A DNA stretch of 47,348 nt from Planctomycetaceae bacterium (lineage in GTDB: Bacteria > Planctomycetota > Planctomycetia > Planctomycetales > Planctomycetaceae): contig JABURQ010000207.1 in the NCBI GenBank assembly GCA_014762625.1, positions 1 to 47,348 of the forward strand. The letters are read 5' to 3'. The position numbers and the translations under genes were made by a program. The stretch's first letter is position 1; every line of letters begins with the position of its first letter. The notes beneath the pieces are model-generated. The model did not search any database. It was not told the DNA's origin and saw nothing but the letters and a program-made list of their open reading frames with translations. Below, piece by piece: positions 1-6,551 of this stretch.

Positions 1-535
1 ATGTGGTCTCACAATTGACTGTAAACGCAGCACAACGGGCCATTCCCAGACAGACGCGATTTCAGATTTCGCGGCGGACGATCCCAAAAGTGTCCAAAAC
101 CTTCGGGGTTCGGCTCGTGTTTACAACTTTTCAAGTTGACAACTTGCAAAATTGTCAAGTTGAAAACTCTCGGGGTTCAGCCATGAAACAATGAAATTTC
201 TGTCAAACGCGACCAAGCGGTCACAGCACAGATATCTGTTTCCTGAATCCCGATTCCCGACCCCTCACGTCCCAAACAGTGTGCAATAACAAATTCCGCC
301 TGATCGAGCAAAGATGAGTTCCCAAAATGAGCAAAACTGACGGGTTTCGTCCAAAGATCTCAAGGATGCCAATGATGGGATCTTACCCAAAGCTCATCTT
401 ACCAAATCAAAGGAGTTACGACGAAACCTGCCGGTTCTTTGTTGAACAGCGAAAACATTTCACGCACTCGGAGGGAGCGGCATTTTTGAAACCAATTCAG
501 TACACTGGAACCATTACACCACACAGGACTGAAAC
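1..535. other. Gene-free leader region upstream of nadB
   Basis: I see no convincing coding region here. The short open frames at 3-194 and 327-539 have no ribosome binding site and no recognisable protein character. The only structure I can point to is the CAAGTTG repeat cluster at 124-163, listed separately, and a near-direct repeat of the 9-mer TCGGGGTTC around positions 104-112 and 170-178. Where the nadB promoter lies cannot be decided from the sequence. Confidence 0.5.
124..163. promoter_or_regulatory. Cluster of CAAGTTG/CAACTTG inverted repeats, possible operator
   Basis: Four copies of a 6-7 base half-site alternate in orientation: CAACTT (124-129), CAAGTTG (132-138), CAACTTG (140-146) and CAAGTTG (156-162). 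The central pair is a perfect inverted repeat with a one-base spacer. A wider 12-base arm (131-142) is repeated in inverse at 152-163 with one mismatch. This could be an operator for a dimeric repressor, or a hairpin at the 3' end of a gene lying left of the window. It is about 370 bases from nadB, so a link to that gene is only a guess. Confidence 0.35.
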
Positions 536-2158
536 TTGAATCCGCAAATCGTTCAACCTCGCGCACGTTACCTGATCCCCTTCGATCCCAAACGTGTGCC
601 ACACATGTTCGCCGACGTCCTCATTCTGGGAGGCGGCATCGCCGGGTTGCGCGCCGCGCTGTCGATCGATCCCAAGCTGAGAACGGTCGTCGTCACGAAA
701 GACGAATTGGTGCTCTCGAACAGTTCGTGGGCTCAGGGAGGGATTGCCGGCGTCCTCGACCCGCTCGACGATGTGGCCAATCACGTCTCCGATACGATGT
801 CAGCAGGCAAAGGGTTGTGTGAGCGGGAAGTGGTCGAAGCGGTCGTCAAAGAAGCCCCGCAGCGGATTCGGGAACTGATTGAACTCGGGACCAAATTCGA
901 CACGGAAGACGGCGAGATCGCTTTGACACAGGAAGGGGGCCATTCTCACCGCCGCATCGCCCATGCCCTCGGCGACGCGACTGGGAAAGAGATCATGCGG
1001 GCGATGATCGAAACGGTTCGAGCGCGAGAGAATATTGAGATCTGGGAAAACACATTCAGCATTGATCTATTGACTCACGATCAAGCTTGTCGTGGAGCTC
1101 TGGTCTGGAGCAACTCGCACGGCAAAACATTCGTCTGGGCCAAGCAAACCATTCTCTGCACGGGAGGAGCCGGTCAACTTTACCGAGAGACCACCAATCC
1201 GGATATCGCCACCGCCGACGGACACGCCATCGCCTTTCGGGCGGGCGCCGAACTGAGAGACATGGAATTCATGCAATTCCATCCCACCGTGCTGTACATC
1301 GCCGGAAGTTCGCGGCATCTGATTACGGAAGCGGTGCGGGGGGAAGGGGCTCATCTGGTCGACGTCACGGGATACCGATTCATGCCCGATTATCACGAAA
1401 TGGGAGAACTCGCACCGCGGGACGAAGTATCGTTGGCGATCACCGCCCAGATGGAGAAGACAAAACATTCCTGTGTCTATCTCGATCTGACTCACCTTCC
1501 AGCCGATCTGGTCAACGAACGGTTTCCACACATCAAAAAAGTCTGTGAAAAATTCGGCATCGACATCACCAGCGAACGGATACCGGTTCGCCCCGGTGCG
1601 CACTATATGATCGGCGGTGTCACCGTCGACTTGCAAGGACAGACCACTCTGGACGGTTTATGGGCTGCCGGCGAAGTGACCTCCACCGGGCTTCACGGTG
1701 CCAACCGCCTGGCATCGAACAGTCTGCTCGAAGGATTGGTTTACGGATTACGAGCCGGTGAAGGCGCATCGCGGAGAGCATTGGAAATCCCAGACAGTTT
1801 CACGGTACCGCCGCTCGATTCCCCAGCGCAAGTGACCTATCCCGAGGAAGAGGAACTTAATATTGAAGACATGCGAAACTCGCTGTCGAGTCTGATGTGG
1901 CGACAGGTCGGCATTCTGCGAAGCGAACAAACCCTCCACGCCGCCCGGCAACAGATCGAATTCTGGGACCGCTACGTCAGCCGACAGGAATTCAACACCG
2001 TCGCGGGCTGGGAGCTGCAGAATATGTTCTTGGTGGCGCGCGTCGTGATCGCGGCGGCCCTGGCGCGACACGAAAGCCGTGGCGTGCATACTCGCAGTGA
2101 TTATCCCGAAACAATCGAAGCCTTAGCCGAACATATTTTGATTCATTCCGCCGTCTGA
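536..2158 (+). CDS. nadB: L-aspartate oxidase
   Basis: This is a flavoenzyme that oxidises L-aspartate to iminoaspartate, the first step of de novo NAD synthesis; NadA then condenses the product with dihydroxyacetone phosphate. The 540-residue product fits the family. The dinucleotide-binding motif GGGIAGLRAAL lies near residue 32. The substrate-domain signature EGGHSHRRIAHA, the RPGAHYMIGG segment and the FAD-binding HGANRLASNSLLEGLVYG segment follow in the expected order, then the helical C-terminal domain. The longest start is TTG at 536. ATG at 605 (residue 24) is possible, but the RYLIPFDPKRVPH stretch before it resembles N-termini I associate with planctomycete NadB, so I keep 536. No nadA or nadC is visible nearby. 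The next gene begins just downstream on the same strand. Confidence 0.95.
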   Translation: MNPQIVQPRARYLIPFDPKRVPHMFADVLILGGGIAGLRAALSIDPKLRTVVVTKDELVLSNSSWAQGGIAGVLDPLDDVANHVSDTMSAGKGLCEREVVEAVVKEAPQRIRELIELGTKFDTEDGEIALTQEGGHSHRRIAHALGDATGKEIMRAMIETVRARENIEIWENTFSIDLLTHDQACRGALVWSNSHGKTFVWAKQTILCTGGAGQLYRETTNPDIATADGHAIAFRAGAELRDMEFMQFHPTVLYIAGSSRHLITEAVRGEGAHLVDVTGYRFMPDYHEMGELAPRDEVSLAITAQMEKTKHSCVYLDLTHLPADLVNERFPHIKKVCEKFGIDITSERIPVRPGAHYMIGGVTVDLQGQTTLDGLWAAGEVTSTGLHGANRLASNSLLEGLVYGLRAGEGASRRALEIPDSFTVPPLDSPAQVTYPEEEELNIEDMRNSLSSLMWRQVGILRSEQTLHAARQQIEFWDRYVSRQEFNTVAGWELQNMFLVARVVIAAALARHESRGVHTRSDYPETIEALAEHILIHSAV

Positions 2159-2190
2159 CAATGACAATCTACACACAGAAAGGAACCAAT

Positions 2191-2964
2191 ATGCTGCCTG
2201 GAGTTCAACTATTTGATTTAACCGATCAAGTGGCGATCATCACTGGAGGATCCAAAGGGCTGGGAGCCGCGATGGCGGAAGGACTGGCCTCGGCGGGAGC
2301 AAAAGTCGTACTCAGCAGCCGTCATCAGGACGAAGTGGATGAGGTCGCCACACGTATCCGGGAGGACTACGGGACCGAAGCGATCGGTATCAAAGCGGAC
2401 GTCACCTCTCCGGAAGAAATTCAGTCACTGGTCGACAAGACGATTGAAACCTTCGGAAAGATCGACATTCTCATCAACAACGCCGGAATCAATATTCGTG
2501 GTCCGATTGACGAGTTGACCTACGAAGAGTTCCAGCAAGTCCAGAAAATCAATGTTGACGGCGTCTGGCTCTGCTCGCAGGCCGTCATTCCCCACATGAA
2601 AACCGCCGGCTCTGGTAAAATCATCAATATGGCCAGCACGCTGGGGCTCGTCGGACTGGCGAACCGAACCCCCTATACCAGCAGCAAGGGAGCCGTCGTC
2701 CAGATGACCCGCGCCTTGGGGCTGGAATTAGCCGAGCACGGCATCAACGTGAACGCCATCTGTCCCGGACCGTTTCTAACTCCCATGAATGTTCCAATTG
2801 CCGATACGGAAGAAGCGAAGAAATTCATCATCGGAGCGGTGGCGTTGGAACGCTGGGGAGAATTGAAGGAGATTCAAGGAGCGGCGATCTTTTTAGCGAG
2901 TGCCGCCGCAAATTACATGGTCGGGTCGATGGTCACCGTGGACGGGGGCTGGACAGCCCGCTAA
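2191..2964 (+). CDS. Short-chain dehydrogenase/reductase (SDR family)
   Basis: NAD(P)-dependent oxidoreductase of the classical SDR fold, about 257 residues. The cofactor motif TGGSKGLGAA is at the N-terminus, NNAG lies at the end of beta-4, and the catalytic Ser with YTSSK (Tyr and Lys of the YxxxK pair) sits in the middle. The C-terminal MVTVDGGWTAR is typical of the gluconate 5-dehydrogenase/3-oxoacyl reductase-like group. An upstream in-frame ATG exists at 2161, three bases after the nadB stop, but AAAGGA lies 6-7 bases before the ATG at 2191, so I choose 2191. The gene probably shares a transcript with nadB. The substrate cannot be told from sequence; a sugar acid or a small keto compound is most likely. 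Confidence 0.9.
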   Translation: MLPGVQLFDLTDQVAIITGGSKGLGAAMAEGLASAGAKVVLSSRHQDEVDEVATRIREDYGTEAIGIKADVTSPEEIQSLVDKTIETFGKIDILINNAGINIRGPIDELTYEEFQQVQKINVDGVWLCSQAVIPHMKTAGSGKIINMASTLGLVGLANRTPYTSSKGAVVQMTRALGLELAEHGINVNAICPGPFLTPMNVPIADTEEAKKFIIGAVALERWGELKEIQGAAIFLASAAANYMVGSMVTVDGGWTAR

Positions 2965-2983
2965 CCGGCAGGAGTTGAAAATC

Positions 2984-3343
2984 ATGAAATACCTCGGACT
3001 GACATTCATCCTGATCGCATTCGCGGGTATCGACGCCCAGGGGCAGGTAATCCAGCTACCGATTGTCGATGTCATTGCCGTCAGGACCGCCGTTTCAGTT
3101 CCAGATCGAGGATCCGCCAATCTGGGAGGGATTTCGAGAGCCGATTCCGGTTCCAACCGTTACGGATTTTCCTCGGTCGGTTCGTCAATCGGGCGTCAGG
3201 CGAACCGATCCTCCCAACGAGTGTTCGTTCAGATTCACGACTTTGAGGCAGCCGACAGACGGTTGCTTTCCATCGCCAGGGAGCAAAACCTTCCACGAAA
3301 AAAGTTTCATAATCCCCGCGCAAACAGGCGTGGAGACAACTGA
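2984..3343 (+). CDS. Small secreted protein with secretin-like VPDxG..LGG motif
   Basis: The predicted product has 119 residues and starts with a typical signal peptide (Met-Lys, then a hydrophobic stretch LGLTFILIAFAGI). A GGAG ribosome site lies 9 bases before the ATG at 2984. After the leader it contains VSVPDRGSANLGGISR, which resembles the VPDGGTVLLGGL signature found near the C-terminus of type II/IV secretin proteins. It is far too short to be a secretin and carries no other recognisable domain. The tail is basic. A second open frame (3063-3404) overlaps, but this frame has the signal peptide, the ribosome site and the better codon pattern. Function unknown; it may be cotranscribed with the SDR gene 19 bases upstream. 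Confidence 0.65.
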   Translation: MKYLGLTFILIAFAGIDAQGQVIQLPIVDVIAVRTAVSVPDRGSANLGGISRADSGSNRYGFSSVGSSIGRQANRSSQRVFVQIHDFEAADRRLLSIAREQNLPRKKFHNPRANRRGDN

Positions 3344-3368
3344 GCCGAAAGGAATAGATGACTCATAT

Positions 3369-3656
3369 TTACGGAGCGGCGTTGGCCGCAAGCTGGACGT
3401 GTAGCTTGTCAAAACGCTCTCCCCGAGCGTTGTACAAGTACAAATCGCATCGGTCCTGTACCCAGATGGCCGTCAAACGAACGGAACGAGGTCCATGCAG
3501 GACGTACTGACGACCGCACTCCCGTCCTCCCTGTACAAGACGAGATTCGGTCAGCGGAAACTGATCGGCCAGCAAGTTCTCACAGCTGCTGAGTTTTTGC
3601 ATAACCAATTCGCGCAATTGTTGAAATGATGAAACCGTCACAATGAACTCACTCAA
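3369..3656 (-). CDS. Conserved small hypothetical protein
   Basis: A 95-residue soluble protein with no signal peptide or membrane segment and no domain I can name. The first half looks helical (QQLRELVMQKLSSCENLLAD) and the second half is beta-rich (QYVLHGPRSVRLTAIWVQ, DLYLYNARGERF), suggesting a small alpha/beta fold. The start is TTG at 3656 with no obvious ribosome site, so the exact N-terminus is uncertain. It lies 25 bases downstream of the Cys-rich microprotein on the same strand, and the two may be one transcript. Its 3' end faces the preceding plus-strand gene. Confidence 0.6.
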   Translation of the reverse strand: MSEFIVTVSSFQQLRELVMQKLSSCENLLADQFPLTESRLVQGGRECGRQYVLHGPRSVRLTAIWVQDRCDLYLYNARGERFDKLHVQLAANAAP

Positions 3657-3681
3657 AGAATGTAGAAAACGGGTGGGTCAA

Positions 3682-3807
3682 TCAAAGGGGTATTTCGTTG
3701 ATGCAGAATCCATTCCGGCAATAGTCATTATCGTCACGACACCACGGACACAAATGAGGGTTTCCGCTCTCGACGCACGATCCCTGCGACGGTCGCACCT
3801 TCACCAC
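3682..3807 (-). CDS. Cys-rich microprotein (41 aa)
   Basis: A 41-codon reading frame begins at one of two adjacent GTG codons (3807 or 3804), preceded by AGAGAA. The product has five cysteines, at residues 11, 20, 23, 30 and 35, in the pattern C-x8-C-x2-C-x6-C-x4-C. The core CPWCRDDNDYCRNGFC looks like a small metal-binding knuckle or disulfide-bonded peptide rather than random translation. It has no signal peptide. An in-frame stop lies shortly upstream, so it is not the tail of a larger gene in this sequence. The neighbouring gene at 3369-3656 follows on the same strand. No function can be assigned. Confidence rests on composition and position only. Confidence 0.45.
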   Translation of the reverse strand: MVKVRPSQGSCVESGNPHLCPWCRDDNDYCRNGFCINEIPL

Positions 3808-3990
3808 TTCTCTTAACCCGAACTGAACAAATCATTTATTCACAAACGATGCTGCCATATGGAACGATTTAGCGGTAACATTTTCAAAAGATCACGCTTG
3901 GAGATGCCCTGATCGGGCAGATTTCCGAACACAGAAACTCTACCGGTTCCGCCGGTCATTCCAGACTCAGGATGTTCAGAAAGGAACACC

Positions 3991-5040
3991 GTGCCACAGA
4001 TTGATGCTGACTTACTTCGTACCTTTGCCGCACAACTTCTCGAAGCGGGAGGAGCGACTCCGCACGATGCGGAAATTGTTTCTGAATCCCTGGTTCAAGC
4101 GAATCTACGAGGTCACGATTCGCACGGCGTCATGCGAATTCCTTCGTATCTGGAAAACGTCAAGAACGGGCGTATCAAGCCGGGGAAATCTCTTGAAGTC
4201 ATTACAGAAGCTCCTGGTACGATTGTCGGTGACGGTGGGTGGGGATTCGGGCAGGTTATTTCTCACGAGCTCATGGACCGGCTGATTGAAAAAGCCGCGA
4301 CGCAAGGAGTGGCCAGCGGGACTCTCCGCCGAACCGCTCATATCGGTCGCCTCGGTGAATATGCGGAGCTGGCTGCTTCAAACAACATGGCTTCGATGGT
4401 CATCGCCAATACGCACGGGGCAGCGCATCGTGTCGCTCCGGTAGGAGCGAAGGCACCGCGACTTGGGACCAATCCAATTTGCATGGGAATGCCCGGAGGC
4501 GAACACGGCCCCTTTGTGTTGGATTTTGGAACGAGCGCGACCGCCGAAGGCAAAGTGCGAGTGAAACGAATCGCCGGAGAGCAGGTCCCACCGGGATTGA
4601 TTCTCGACGCTGAAGGAAATCCGTCGACGGATCCGCACGTCATCTATGGCGATCCTCCCGGCACGATTCTGCCCATGGGGGGAAATCAGGCCTATAAAGG
4701 GTTTGGGTTAGCTTATATGATCGAGATGTTTTCCGGCGGTTTGTCTGCCGGTCAATGCTCCTTCCCCGATCCTCCGCCCCCTCTCGGCAACTGCGCCCTG
4801 TTTGTGTTGTTTAATCCGGAGTTGTTCGGCGGCTTCGATCACATGAGTCAGGAAGTGTCGCAATTGGAACGTTACGTACGCAGCTCCCCGGCAATCGATC
4901 CGGAAAAACCGGTCACACTCCCCGGAGATCCCGAACTACGGACTCTGGCCACACGTTCGGAATCCGGAATTCCGCTGGACGATGGAAACTGGAAAGCACT
5001 CACTGATCTCGCCACCGAATTGGGAGTAGAGTCACCATAA
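3991..5040 (+). CDS. Malate/L-lactate dehydrogenase family oxidoreductase (Ldh_2)
   Basis: NAD(P)H-dependent 2-oxoacid/2-hydroxyacid reductase of the Ldh_2 (YlbC/ComC/MDH2) family, unrelated to Rossmann-type LDH. The 349-residue length is normal. The N-terminal family signature GHDSHGVMRIPSYL is clear, with the conserved His-Gly pairs. TNPICMGMPGG and FVLDFGTSATAEGKVR form the cofactor-binding region, and GGNQAYKGFGLAYMIEM precedes the C-terminal domain. The start is GTG at 3991, with AAAGGA five bases upstream. The real substrate could be malate, lactate, ureidoglycolate or another hydroxyacid; the neighbours give no clue. A terminator-like hairpin follows directly after the stop. Confidence 0.9.
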   Translation: MPQIDADLLRTFAAQLLEAGGATPHDAEIVSESLVQANLRGHDSHGVMRIPSYLENVKNGRIKPGKSLEVITEAPGTIVGDGGWGFGQVISHELMDRLIEKAATQGVASGTLRRTAHIGRLGEYAELAASNNMASMVIANTHGAAHRVAPVGAKAPRLGTNPICMGMPGGEHGPFVLDFGTSATAEGKVRVKRIAGEQVPPGLILDAEGNPSTDPHVIYGDPPGTILPMGGNQAYKGFGLAYMIEMFSGGLSAGQCSFPDPPPPLGNCALFVLFNPELFGGFDHMSQEVSQLERYVRSSPAIDPEKPVTLPGDPELRTLATRSESGIPLDDGNWKALTDLATELGVESP

Positions 5041-5041
5041 G

Positions 5042-5070
5042 CTCGCGAACTGCGCGAGACATCTTTTTTT
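5042..5070 (+). terminator. Candidate rho-independent terminator
   Basis: A 6-bp GC-rich stem (CTCGCG/CGCGAG, loop of five) starts two bases after the Ldh_2 stop codon. Five bases after the stem comes a run of seven T. The gap before the T-run is a little long for an ideal terminator. Confidence 0.55.
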
Positions 5071-5111
5071 GACAACGGGTAAACCGCAGACAGTCTCTCG
5101 GGAGGAAATCA

Positions 5112-5354
5112 ATGACCGACGATGTCGACAATGATCACCGCTTGTATGTATTGCTGCCCGATTCCTGGACCGCACACGCCAAACAAAACTCAACGAAAGA
5201 GTACTGCTACCGGAAATCGGAGGGGGAAGAACACTTTCATCTGTTGATGAAAGGTGAGATCTACCTCATGCACCAGGGTGAGAAATACTGTTTGAATTGT
5301 GCGCTGCAGCAGGAAGCGGTCACACGGAATCGGATGCACTGGCAACACTCCTAA
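5112..5354 (+). CDS. Small hypothetical protein (80 aa)
   Basis: Soluble 80-residue protein preceded by a strong GGGAGGAA ribosome site seven bases before the ATG. No known domain is visible. It is rich in His, Tyr, Glu and Lys and contains a YCLNC pair of cysteines near the middle-to-end (residues 58-61) and EEHFHLLMKGEIYLMHQG before it, which may be a beta-hairpin region. No signal peptide. The clear ribosome site and an open frame matching local codon use argue it is real. Function unknown. Confidence 0.65.
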   Translation: MTDDVDNDHRLYVLLPDSWTAHAKQNSTKEYCYRKSEGEEHFHLLMKGEIYLMHQGEKYCLNCALQQEAVTRNRMHWQHS

Positions 5355-5516
5355 CTTTATGAACACTTCTGCGATTGATCCGCCCGAAGTTTCACATTGC
5401 AGCCGGATTGATCGTGACGAAATCCGCCAGATGACTTAAGCTTAGGTTTTGTATTTTTCCACGTTGAAGGATGAGAGTTTTCAGCTTCCGTGACCTACCT
5501 CGTACAGGGGGAGCCA

Positions 5517-6551
5517 ATGTCTGAGGCGGCGAATGACACGATAGAACTCTTGAAATCGGCACAGATTTTTTTTCGGCAGGGAGACTATCAAGAGTCGATA
5601 GATCAGTTCCAGAAAGTTCTGGCTCAAGATCCGAATCATCTCAAAGCACTTCGAGGTCTGGCGGCAGCGTACGCTCAAGCCAATCAGGTTGATGAGGCGA
5701 TCGAAGTCTACACCAAGCTCACAACCACCGATCTCACCAACGGCATTGCCTGGTTGAACCTCGGCGCCCTCTATAATTCTCAGGGACGCTTTAAGGAGGC
5801 GACAAAAGCGATTCGATCCGGTTTAATCAAAGAGAAAAAATCAGCTCTCGGATACCTTTACCTTGGAGAAGCCCACATCGGCTTGAACCAATCCTCGATG
5901 GCGATGACAGCCTTTAAGGAAGCGCTCAAGATCGATCCCGAGCTGCTGGATGCCCAACTCGGCATTGGGAAGCTATATCTGGAAATGAACAGCCACGCCC
6001 AAGCCATTCGGCATTTCGAGCAGGCCCTCAAATCACACCCCGACTCCAAACGCGCCCAAGCCGCCCTTCGTGATGCGCGAGAAGGGAAAGAGGAGACTCG
6101 CGATTCTGTCAATCCCTTTGGCCGTCTTGTCGACATGGACAATATGGGACTCAAAAGCAACGTGGTGATGAATCGCGAATTGAGCAAGGATGAACAACTG
6201 CACGATCGCCAGATGGTTCGCAGCCTTTCGCGCGATTTGATGAACGAAACAGAACATTGTCTGGAAAAGGTTCGTGGCGAAGTAGAACCCGCGTTGCTTT
6301 CCATTTCCCGCACACTGGCTGAAGGCGGAATCTCCCCCGGCAACGTACTCAATTCAATCGAAAAGTTACAAAGCGCCATCATCGCCTTAAACGAACAACG
6401 GAAAAAGATGCGCAACAAAGTCGTCCTGATTCGGGCTCACGAGGAGATCGTCAATACGCCCGAATTTCAGGGACAGATTGGTACGGACACCAGTTCGGAA
6501 CTCTCCAGCACCAACGATTCGGACGACGATCAATCCGACACGGACGACTGA
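5517..6551 (+). CDS. Tetratricopeptide repeat protein
   Basis: 344-residue protein with four to five TPR units in the first 200 residues, for example GDYQESIDQFQKVLAQDPNH, NQVDEAIEVYTKLTTTD and SHAQAIRHFEQALKSHPDS with their A-x-x-x-F/Y and terminal Pro spacing. TPRs build a superhelix for protein binding. The C-terminal third is charged and helical and ends in an acidic Ser/Asp tail (TNDSDDDQSDTDD). GTG at 5490 would add nine residues, but AGGGGGA precedes the ATG at 5517, so I choose 5517. No signal peptide or membrane segment, so probably a cytoplasmic scaffold. The 3' end overlaps the convergent comEC by 22 bases. Confidence 0.85.
   Translation: MSEAANDTIELLKSAQIFFRQGDYQESIDQFQKVLAQDPNHLKALRGLAAAYAQANQVDEAIEVYTKLTTTDLTNGIAWLNLGALYNSQGRFKEATKAIRSGLIKEKKSALGYLYLGEAHIGLNQSSMAMTAFKEALKIDPELLDAQLGIGKLYLEMNSHAQAIRHFEQALKSHPDSKRAQAALRDAREGKEETRDSVNPFGRLVDMDNMGLKSNVVMNRELSKDEQLHDRQMVRSLSRDLMNETEHCLEKVRGEVEPALLSISRTLAEGGISPGNVLNSIEKLQSAIIALNEQRKKMRNKVVLIRAHEEIVNTPEFQGQIGTDTSSELSSTNDSDDDQSDTDD

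Noticed and set aside
327-539. 70-aa plus-strand frame before nadB
   Set aside because: No ribosome site and no recognisable protein features; overlaps the nadB start.
1067-1636. 189-aa open frame on the minus strand inside nadB
   Set aside because: Shadow of the strong nadB frame; no ribosome site and no protein-like motifs.
3063-3404. Overlapping 113-aa plus-strand frame in the small secreted gene
   Set aside because: Lacks ribosome site and signal peptide; the frame from 2984 has both plus a VPDxG..LGG motif.
5858-6418. 186-aa minus-strand frame inside the TPR gene
   Set aside because: Ser/Arg-rich translation typical of the antisense of a Glu/Leu-rich helical repeat protein.
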